Positions 55,169-64,000 of a stretch of DNA of 64,000 nucleotides are shown one piece after another; positions within the stretch are counted from its first letter, which is position 1, and each line of letters starts with the position of its first letter. The stretch lies in assembly GCA_019916065.1 (NCBI GenBank), contig CM034238.1:24543246-24607245 (forward strand), written 5' to 3'. Source of the DNA: Vitellaria paradoxa. Taxonomy: Eukaryota > Streptophyta > Magnoliopsida > Ericales > Sapotaceae. The notes below the pieces were generated by a model. The model worked only from the letters and a program-made list of their open reading frames with translations. It searched no databases and was not told the DNA's origin. The position numbers and the translations under genes were made by a program.

Positions 55169-58100
55169 TGTCACGACCTGGTCCACACACCTGGGTCAAC
55201 GGGTGTAGATCATGAGTCTTTATTGTGACACGGTATGTCTGAGATTACCTAAATGTGAAAAATTATGTTTTGTTTTGAAATAAAGCCTTAATTACGAGGA
55301 CTAGGAATCGCCACCTGATACTTTCAAAATGGGTGTATCGAGAAACTCAAGTTTTGATTATGATTTAAAAATGTGTTGATTATGTTTTTAGAATGATGTG
55401 GTAAATGGCCTTTTTTAGTAACTCTCGACTACTCTGTGCAATCAGATAAAGTGGGTCTGAAGGTTCGACTGCGCATGAAAACCATTATGCCTGGATACCT
55501 AGGGATATCCAGAGTCTCCCTCCACTATTTGCAATCATGATCTCGCATTATAATAATCTAGTTTATAGTGATCAATATATATAACTTTAAATGCATATGA
55601 TACATAAAATGCAAAGTGGCCGAGCCTAGCTCGTGTGTATAAGTGTAGTGAAATGTCTACTTACATTGTAGGTAATGAGATTTACACTGGAAAACTATAT
55701 GAACTTATGTAGTCCTTATACAAGAGTGTGTGTAAAACGTGAATCAAAAAATGGTCTCTGAAGACCGAGGTGACCGGACTCAAGCTATATGCTCAAGCTG
55801 CTTACATACCCGGAGAAGGGATAGTCAACATAGTTTAGACCTAAGATGCTCCAAACTAAGTGTTTATGTAATAGGAACCAGTATGTAGATGTAAGAGCCA
55901 ACTCTAAGTCTAAGTTAGTGCTTGGTGCAGATGGTCTATGAAGACCGTGGAGACCGCACTCAAGCTATTTACTCGAGCTGCTTATATACCTTTCTAATGG
56001 ATCAGGTCAACGTAGCTTTGAGATAGTGCTTAGTGCAGATTTGACATCCTAATATGTATGAGTGGGTGTAAGTGTGATCAAAATGTCTGGGATGACATAC
56101 TATTGGCCTAAGGCATTGTGAGCCTCATCATCGATCAAGGTAGACTAAGTGTATGAGAGGGTGACCAATAGGGTCAGTACTGTGTGTGAAGAAGCCTCAG
56201 TCTAAATATGGGATAATGGAAAAAAAGAGCTTAGCTCCAAGTATAGGTTAGGAGTAACCATCTTTGTATTGTGAGAGTCTTAACTTGAAGGCTGGAATGA
56301 AAGTTAGCACCTTGCGTATATCTTGGGAAAAGAGTTTCGCTCTAGATTGCAACTCGTGCTTAACTGGGCAATAGGGCCTACTTCTAGATGAGAAAGAACA
56401 GTTAGCGCCTAGCACATAACTTGAGGAAATAAAGTCTTGCACCAGATGGTAAGAGATAGTTTGCACCTAGCAGGTAACTAATAGAAGGAAGCCTTGGTCT
56501 AGATGGTAAGAGATAGTTAACGCCGAGTGCATAACTGGTGGAAAGAGCTTTATTCCATTAGGGAAGGGACAGTTAGCGCTTAGTGCATAACTAAAAAATG
56601 GTTAACTAGAGAAAAGAACCTCGCTGCTAACAGGAAGGATAGTTAGCTCCTGGCGCATAACTAGGAAATGGAGCCTTACTCCAGAGAAAAGATGGTTAAC
56701 GCCTTACGCATAACTAAGGAAATGAGCTTAACTCCAAGCTAATGCTTCACATTGTGGTGATCGAACTTAAGCCTTCTGCTAGAACTGCCTATGTACCCTG
56801 TTAAAGGATCAGGTCTACGTAGCTCTAATATTCTAAACTATTATGCAGGTGTAAAGCTTAGATCTTAGTTAGCGTTTCACGTTGGGGTGACCGAACTCAA
56901 GGCTTCTACTTGAGCTATTTACATACCCTATTAAGGGATCAGGTCTATATAGCTCTAAGCTAAGTTCTAAACTGGTATGCAAAGGTTTAGTGATGTAGAG
57001 CTTAGCCCAAAATCAGCGTTTTATGCTGCAATGACCAAACTCAAACCTTCTACTCAAATCCCCTACGTACCATGTGAAAGGATCAGGTCTACGTAGCTCT
57101 ATTTAGAAAGACAGTTAGCACCTGGCGCATAACTATGGAAAGGAGCTTTACTCTAAGTGAGAAAACATAATCAGTGCCTAGCGCGTAACTAAAGAAATGA
57201 GCTTCACTTTGATGAGGAGCTCAACTCCCAAAGATGCGCCTAGTGTAGGTAAGCATCATTTCGGAAATGAACTCAACTCAAATCGAGAGCTCAGCTCCTG
57301 GTTATGATGATTAAGTCTATGTAAAATGCCTAAGAGCCTAGTGTGATGTGAGTGATGCAATTGATATGATCAAATATGTCATGGGCATGTCAAATATGAT
57401 GACAATTTGTATTCTATCATGAATGATAGTTTAAAGAGGCATATCAAATAGAGAAATCATTGGCTTACCTAATTCTAGGTCATTCCCATTCTCTGGAGCC
57501 TCGCTCACTCAAATGAATACTCTAGATTAATAAGCATTTGATTTCTAAGTTTGTGTTAACCCTATTAGGTGTGTGTTTGCATATTTGAATGTGTTCTTGC
57601 ATGTCAAGGTATATACAGGCGTATCAAAACATGGTGCGTGTCATGTCACAGCATGTGCTAGCGTGGTAAATGATGTTATAACTTGTCAAGGCATGTGCTG
57701 GTTTGTCAAAACATAACGTATGGCATGTCATAACATGTACTAGCAAGCTTAGGGCATGATATAATATAGCATAGCACCCCAATATTGCATGTTAGCATGA
57801 TATATGATGATAATAACAAGTATAATATGGTAGAGATGACATGGCATGGTGAATATGATATCTAGCATAGCCTAGCATGGTAATATGATGTTATGACATG
57901 GCATAACATGGTAGACATGGTATGTCATGGCAAAATGATGTTATAGCATGGTATGGCATGTTAGAACAATGTCGGTATGTTATATATATGATGTCAGAAA
58001 TTTTGTAAAATTTGTCTTTGGTAAATCTGGTCAATATCATGTGTCGGTCTAGCCTGAACTTGAATTATGATCTCGATACCTTTCATTGACAATTGAATTT

Positions 58101-58458
58101 TATTTACATAATTAAAAATATTCTATTCTAATTATGTAAATACATTAAAATGAAAAATAAAATAAAAATCTTTTAGAGATAGAAAATTATACCAATGCAG
58201 GTTTTTTTTCTAGAGAGAGAAGCTTTAAAGGGCCTGGAGAGCACTAAGTATAGAATGAATAAAATGAGGGGGGAGGCCTCTTTATATAAACTTTTTGGCT
58301 AAACAAAACTTTTGCCCGTTCGAACGAGTGACAAACCTTACCCGTCTCATTAGGCAAACAAGTTTGCCTGATAAAATGATCAAAACTCTTCACCAAGGTA
58401 ATTATGCAATCATTTCTGCCCAACAAGATCGGTGAACAAGTTTGCACAGCACCATGGG
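55169..58458 (-). repeat. Tat-like LTR F2, 5'-truncated by element E
   Basis: The minus strand ends GGTCGTGACA at 55169. It is homologous to F1 in inverted orientation, with the same order of TATA box (TTTATATAAA, 58281-58290), CATGCC-rich stretch (57600-57970), tandem array and end. Upstream of the TATA box, repeated GGCAAACTTGTTTGCC-like words occupy 58300-58440. Element E interrupts its U3 at 58459, so the remaining U3 would lie beyond the window. Confidence 0.65.
56395..57130 (-). repeat. tandem array of about 57-bp units in F2
   Basis: Plus-strand word GTTAGCGCC or near forms at about 56401, 56459, 56516, 56572, 56642 and 56695, then more degenerate units, including longer ones with GGATCAGGTCTACGTAGC (56800-57100). 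Homologous to 49610-50090 read on the other strand. Confidence 0.75.
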
Positions 58459-60000
58459 TGATTACACTTGAAAAGTGTAATTACAAATTCTATATTTAGA
58501 AGCACTTTAATGCATTTAATTAGTTAAATCTTAAGTTTTAGCATTATTTTGTAACTTACGAATTGTGTGTTCTTCTTTGTAGGGAAAGGGATGAAAAGAT
58601 CGAAGTTAATGGCACTAAAGAAGGCTTAGAAGATAAAGAAAAAGTTGTGACTCAAGCTTCACCGAGGATGGCTCGAACTAGCCGAAGGACTCAAAGTGAA
58701 GGAGAAAGAAAAATAGAAGAATACATTCTGAAGTCCCCACCTTAGATCCCGAGGTCTTTACTGTAGCAGGGAAATAACAATCTGAGGTCCCCACCTCAGA
58801 ACACACCGGGGCTGCGAGTTTTTCTTCGTTTTTTTTTTTAGGGTTTTCAAAACCCTTATATAGGAGGGTTATGCACGGCTGAAGGGGGACGCTTCTCTTT
58901 GATTTTTACACTTTAGATTGAGAGTTAGATTAGGTTTTTGATTGATTTTAGAGTGATTTGTACGCTTGGACGTGTGGATCTATGGAGGTTTTGGAGTTTT
59001 TATCATTGTCTTCGCGTTACTTGTTCATCTTTTCCTTTACATCCGAGTTACATTGTAAGTTGCACTTCGATTTACTTCGATGTATTTCGATTTACTTCGT
59101 AACATAATGTTTTGCTTGTTTCGATTCCCTTTTCGTATGATGGAATGTTCTTTTATCATTTTTGTGATGTTTAAAGTAGTTATAGCGTAAAATCCTAATC
59201 TTGATTCAACAAATCAAGAACGGGTAGTTCACGAAAAGCGTTGGGGTGTTCGTAGTCCCTTTGCGAAGGTTGCGAAACCTCTTGCAAAGGGATCTACCTT
59301 TCACAAATCTATTTTTTTCTCTATTTCGAAAACATTCAAATACGAAAACCCTTAGCCAAATTCGTTTGAGATCACTGGTATGGATTTTCGTAACCAATTG
59401 TTAAATATTTTCAAATAGACTTAAAAATCAGATTTTGATTAATTTTTTGATGTTTAATTGAAAACCCTAGAAAACAAAGGTCTTTAACTATATCCGCTTG
59501 AGATCACTGATACTGACCTTTGATTACAACGTTCTCAAAACTTTTCAAGTTAAACCCTAGTTTTCAAATAAACACATCCCAAGGCAAAGTAATGAAGTAC
59601 CCAGACTTGACGTTGAATCAAGATCTTTACTATTATTGAATTGCAATCCAACTTAATTTTAGTTATAATAGAGTAATTTGAAGTTGAAATTATTTTTGTT
59701 GAATTTGTTTTAACTTCTTGCCATCTATTTTAATTCGTTCTTAAATTCTGAATTTTCTGTTTATTTTAATTTTAAGCGGTTGAAATTGAAATTGTTCTTA
59801 ATTTTATTAAACCCTAGAATTTAGTAACCTTGAACTTCAAACTTGATTCTATTTAGTTTTAGAATTCATTTCACATCCTAAAAACTAAAACACATTAGGC
59901 TCCCTGTGGAATTTGACCTCGGATTTATCGAGTTTTAAAACTACGACTGCCCTTTTGCACTTGATATGTAGAACCCTATTACATATTTTAGGGTTGGTCA
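58459..60000 (+). repeat. 5' LTR of element E
   Basis: 1542 bp, TGATTACACTTG to GGGTTGGTCA. Splice-acceptor-like CTTTGTAG at 58575-58582, then a 60-codon frame (58563-58745) whose QASPRMARTSRRTQ aligns with QTSPWMAKTSPKTQ in the C LTR. The palindrome block is at 58733-58830 and the TATA-like TTATATAGG at about 58857. From there on it is colinear with the C LTR. Confidence 0.88.
58733..58830 (+). promoter_or_regulatory. palindrome block upstream of the TATA box (E)
   Basis: CTGAAGTCCCCACCTTAG (two mismatched base pairs) and CTGAGGTCCCCACCTCAG, a perfect 7-bp-arm palindrome around CCCC, about 55 bp apart. The C LTR has GGTCCCGACC-type words at this position instead, although the sequences on both sides are homologous. 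Confidence 0.6.
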
Positions 60001-60006
60001 AGTTTT

Positions 60007-60024
60007 TGGCGCCGTTGCCAGGGA
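60007..60024 (+). other. tRNA-Asp primer binding site (element E)
   Basis: TGGCGCCGTTGCCAGGGA, 17 of 18 matching, 6 nt after the LTR. Confidence 0.9.
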
Positions 60025-60152
60025 GCCAAAAAATTAGTTTTTAGGATATTTCTAATTTTCTTTTAGTTTTCTTTAGGTAATTTTTTTTTCTACAAAAAAA
60101 TTTAATTTAAAATTTGGACTTAAATTTTTTTATTTAGAGACTTGTTATTCGC

Positions 60153-61418
60153 ATGCTATTAAGATCGGGTAGGATAGTCTTAACTGAATCTGAACTAGGA
60201 GATCTTCATACTTTCTTGAATCTTTTACAGCAACCTCCCTTTCCACTGTTTCACTTACCACATCTTCCTTTCAATCAATGGCTGAGTTAAGAAGAAATGG
60301 AGAAGGCAGTGAGCATAGGGATAATAATCCACGTGAAATTCTGGGTTTTGTTCCTATGAAAGATCATCTTAATCCTATTAGACAAACCACCCCATCATGC
60401 ATAGTCTTGCCCTTAAATAGGGAACTTCAACATTAGGCTAGGAATCATCCAACTTCTTTTCACTTTCCATGGTTTAGATTCCAAAAATCCCTACAACCAT
60501 CTCAAGGAGTTTGAGGAAGTCAGCAACACATGTATAGATCATAATGTCAATGAGGACGTAGTGCGTCTTCAACTCTTCCCATTTTCCTTAAAGGACAAAG
60601 CCAAGTTTTGGCTTAATTCCCTTCACCCACACTCTATTGGAACGTGGCGTGAAATGCAGACTAAGTTCCTTAAGAAATATTTCCCAACTCAGAAAACTCA
60701 ATACTATAGGCGATAGATTACCACTTTTTCTTGTAAACCTAATGAGAATTTCTATCAAGCCTGGGAAAGGTTTAAGGACCTTTTGATGGCTTGTCCTCAC
60801 CATGGTTTTGAAACATGGAGGTTAGTGAGCATCTTTCATGAATCCCTAACTCCCAGTCTTAAGCAACTAGTTTCTACCATATGCAATGGTACCCTATTCG
60901 ATAAGACTGCGGAAGATGCTATGGAATTCTTTGATATGGTGGCCGAGGACTTTAATGATTTGGAAATTGGCCCACCTTCTTCTTTAGAGCATAGGAATCC
61001 CGTATCTAGTGGTCAGTTGATGTTAAGTGAGAGGGATGATTTAAGTGCTAGGATATCTACATTACAATATAAGTTAGATTCCCTTAAACTTAAGAATAAA
61101 GAGAAGTTGGTGGAAGCACAAGTGGTGTGTTGGGCATACGATCAAGTAGGACATGATCCTAATTCATGTCCAGAGCTTCCTTTAATTAAGGAAGTAGCTT
61201 ATGGAAATGCTTATGTTAATAACACTCAGAACCGAACATTCCAGAATACTGGCCAAGGCAATATCTCTTACCCACAGGGTGGGAATGTCACTCACCAAGG
61301 GGGAAATCAACTTTCTAATGTTTATCCCCTGGGGTATAGGAACCAACCTGATTTCATATGGAGAAATGATAGTCCCGGTCATTCGTTTCAGTCACCCCCT
61401 CCTTTGCCACCACTCTAA
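60153..61418 (+). pseudogene. gag (element E), frameshifted
   Basis: It starts MLLRSGRIV, aligned with C and D. Frameshifts occur before MAELRRNGEG (60279) and near 60420, and a stop at 60714 (CAG to TAG). The frame from 60717 covers ACPHHGFETWRLVS and a knuckle-like CWAYDQVGHDPNSC, in which the second Cys of C (CWAC) is Tyr. It ends at a TAA that replaces CAA. Confidence 0.8.
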
Positions 61419-61667
61419 TACCAACAGCCTAACTCGATTGCTTTTCAAAAAAAGTCTATTAAAGATACTCTTCAACAATTTATGCAACATCAAACGATGA
61501 TCAATAATAATTTGTGTAGGTCTTTCGATGATTTTAAAGGGCAGGTGTCTAGGTCATTCGATGATATCAGAGGGCAAATTTCTAGGATCACACAGGCAAT
61601 GAGCACTACTCAAAGTGGCAAACTTCCGCACAACTATTTCCTAACCCAAAAGGCTAGGCGAACATGA
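61419..61667 (+). pseudogene. gag C-terminal spacer (element E)
   Basis: Same frame as the preceding segment: FQKKSIKDTLQQFMQHQ, then two RSFDD repeats, then AMSTTQSGKLP. A one-base loss near 61630 relative to C moves the protease into another frame. Confidence 0.65.
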
Positions 61668-63025
61668 CTGAGTTGTCGACCTCGGGTGCCAACCCCCATG
61701 AGCAAGTTCAAGCTGTTACTACTCTGCAGAGTGGTAAAATCATTCAAAAGCCTACCGACCCTAGAGTCAATGTCACTAGTGAGAAGATAGAACCAAAGGG
61801 TAGTGAGGGGGCTAAAAAAGTAAGTGATGAAGAGGGTAAAAAGAAAAAGAAAAAGAGATTGGAGGATGAGAAAGAAAAAGGGGAAACTGAAAAAGCGAAT
61901 GAGGAGGAACCTACTGAGGGACCTGTGGTTAGGCCAATTGATCACCCTGTTGATTATATGCCTAGACCATCTTTTCCCCAGAGACTAGCGAAGGGCAAGA
62001 ATGAGATGTTAAACTCTAAAATTTATGAGATTTTTAAACAAGTGAGAATCAACATCCCATTACTTGAAGCCATTAAGCAAAATCCTTCCTATGCTAGCTT
62101 TCTCAAGGATATGTGCACTATGAAGAGGAAGCTTAATGTCAAAGAAAAAGTTTTCTTGACAAAACAAGTGAGTGCCATACTCCAATGTGACACACCTCCT
62201 AAATATAAGGATCTTGGGTGTCCAACCATTTCGTGCATCATAGGAAACCCTATCGTTGATAGAGCTTTACTAGACCTAGGTGCTAGTGTCAATCTTTTAC
62301 CTTACATTGTTTACCAACAACTAGGCCTAGGTGAGTTGAAACCCACTAGAGTTACATTGCAATTAGCTGACCGTTCGGTAAAAATGCCCAGGGGTGTGGT
62401 TGAGGACGTCTTAGTTCAAGTAGACAAGTTCTACTTTCTAGTTAATTTCATAGGATTGGATATCCAACCAGTTCCTAACCCTACCCAATCTATTCTGGGC
62501 ATTCTTGGTAGACCCTTCCTTGCTACATCCAATGCTATAATCAATTGTGGGAGTGGGGTCATGAACTTTTCTTTTAGAAATATGACCATGGAGATGAATA
62601 TTTTTAGGGTAGGGAAGCAAATAGGAGAATGTGAGGATATTAGGGAAGTAGATGTAATCCATGTTTTGAGTGAGGAATATTTTGAGAAAACTTTCCTCGA
62701 CCCTATAGAGAGAGCATTAGTAAGAAATAAGAAATGTGAGGCTTTGGATGGTGCAAACTTTGTCAAGGGTAATCAATCTATGAGTGCTAATGAAGAAGTC
62801 ATGGCTATTAGTGGTTGGGTTCCTACTTTTGGGCCTTTAGAGCTTTCCTTGAATAGACCCAAACCATCGATTGATTGTCATTCTTGTCCTTCTAGGAAAC
62901 CATTACCGAGTGAGCTTAAATATACGTTTCTGGGGAAGGGTGAGACGTTTCCAGTAGTTGTGTCTTCTAAATTGGAGAAAGTTCAGGAAAAGAGGTTGTT
63001 GATTATTTTGAGGGCCCATCGTTAG
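61664..63025 (+). pseudogene. protease and RT N-terminal region (element E)
   Basis: 453 codons. AVTTLQSGKIIQKPTDPRV, a Lys/Glu-rich spacer, FKQVRINIPLLEAIKQNPSY, then protease LLDLGASVNLLPY and LGRPFLATSNAI, then the linker SRKPLPSELKYTFLG before RT. It ends at a TAG that replaces CAG (63023-63025); the same frame continues to the window end. Confidence 0.85.
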
Positions 63026-64000
63026 GCTCTAGGATGGACTGTGGCAGATCTTCGTGGTATTAGTCCCTTAGTGTGTTCCCATCATATATACCTGGAAGAT
63101 AATGCCAAACCTGTAAGACAGATACAACGAAGATTGAACCCAATTATGAAAGAGGTTGTGAAATGGGAGGTGCTTAAATTACTTGATGCGGGTATCATTT
63201 ACCCCATCTCTAATTCAAAGTGGGTAAGCCCCACTCAAGTGGTCCCTAAAAGGTCCGGTGTCACTGTAATGGAGAATGAGAAAGGTGATTTAGTGCCTCA
63301 ACGCACCCAAACTGGGTGGCGTATGTGCATTGATTATAAGCGCTTAAATGCTGTGACTCGGAAGGACCATTTTTCACTTCCTTTTCCAGACCAGGTACTT
63401 GAGAGAGTAGCGGGAAAAGCTTTTTATTGCTTTCTTGATGGGTACTCAGGGTACAATCAAGTTGAAATAGCACTTGAGGACCAAGAAAAGACCACTTTCA
63501 CATGCCCTTTTGGCACATTTGCGTATAGACGCATGCCATTTGGGCTATGTAATGCACCTGCGACTTTTCAAATGTGTGTAATGAGCATATTCAGTGACAT
63601 GGTGGAGCAATTTTTAGAGGTGTTTATGGATGACTTCTCCGTTTATGGAGATACATTTGATGATTGCTTAACCCACCTTGAAAAGGTCTTGGTCCATTGT
63701 GAAGAGAGTAGTTTGGTGCTGAATTGGGAAAAGTGCCATTTTATGGTGCAACAAAGGGTTGTTTTAGGGCATATAGTATCGCATCGTGGGATTGAGGTGG
63801 ATAGAGCAAAGGTGGAAGCAATTCAAAATTTGCCTATTCCCCGATGTGTTAAGGACATAAGATTGTTCCTTGGACACGCCAGTTTTTATCGACATTTTAT
63901 CCAATCCTTTAGTTCCATTACCCAACCTTTATGCTCATTATTGTCCAATGATACTCCCTTTGAATGGACAAACTCATGTCAAAAAGCTTTTGATAAGCTT
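63026..64000 (+). pseudogene. reverse transcriptase (element E), runs off the window
   Basis: Open in the same frame to the last base. It has WVSPTQVVPK, WRMCIDYKRLNA, FLDGYSGYNQVE, MPFGLCNAPATFQ and the catalytic FMDD at 63623-63634, then LNWEKCHFMV and a GH(A)xFYR segment. All RT motifs that D lacks are present here. Confidence 0.88.

Larger units (their letters stand above)
58459..64000 (+). mobile_element. Athila-like Ty3/gypsy element E, cut by the window end
   Basis: 5' LTR 58459-60000, tRNA-Asp primer site, then gag, protease and RT in C-like order up to the last base of the window. The left flank 5-mer is ATGGG; the right one is not visible. Related to C at protein and LTR level, but a distinct subfamily with a different palindrome block upstream of its TATA box. 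Confidence 0.88.

Noticed and set aside
1..64000. tRNA, rRNA or other structural RNA genes
   Set aside because: I found no A/B-box pair with a cloverleaf-like context and no rRNA stretch. The only tRNA-related sequences are primer binding sites.

Overview
The window looks like nuclear DNA of a flowering plant, probably a eudicot and perhaps woody. It is AT-rich, I see no host gene in it, and nearly every stretch can be assigned to nested LTR retrotransposons with plant-type primer sites: the 3' end of tRNA-Asp for the Ty3/gypsy elements and of tRNA-iMet for the Ty1/copia elements. The only other element type is one LINE fragment. Assignments rest on motifs, paired LTRs, target-site duplications (TSDs) and comparison of copies within the window. 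The species cannot be named from this.

Left third (1-20456). Remnants of an old Tat/Ogre-like gypsy element (G) include a gag zinc-knuckle remnant, a 57-bp tandem array, a polypurine tract and the start of a 3' LTR at 9799. Copia-type element A (3033-7903, minus) lies inside them. Next is a minus-strand gypsy LTR (H', 10011-11033 plus 16715-16801), split by a second copy of the same copia family (B, 11034-16714, plus). The 3' LTR of B holds a 737-bp LINE fragment. A plus-strand LTR of the same family as H' follows (H, 16802-20102) and carries a solo LTR of another family (17575-19158, TSD CAAGT). A and B encode gag but no pol.

Middle (about 20490-51241). A long Tat-like LTR (F1) is split by element C (22067-48933, minus, TSD CTTGA, Athila-like). 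C is itself split by element D (25724-38995, plus, TSD ATTAC, also Athila-like). Counted by eye, the LTR pairs differ at about 37 of 1551 sites in C and about 20 of 1523 in D, which agrees with the nesting order. C and D both have gag-protease-RT-RNase H-integrase reading frames broken mainly by nonsense codons, plus an extra ORF in the env position. C has a further acidic ORF that D interrupts.

Right part (51242-64000). The decayed integrase and 3' LTR of a chromovirus (Tekay/Del type) come first. Then comes a minus-strand F-type LTR (F2, 55169-58458), and then element E (58459 to beyond the window, plus), which is related to C.

The most unusual pattern is in the LTRs. Each family has its own short palindromic words, repeated just upstream of the TATA box in most cases. 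Related LTRs (C and E) match on both sides of this block but differ within it. In C and D the element's own words also recur inside the element, just upstream of the env-position ORF, as expected of a second, internal promoter. The LTRs of C, D, E, H and the solo LTR also carry a 3'-splice-site-like tract near their 5' end, and in C and E this is followed by a conserved reading frame.
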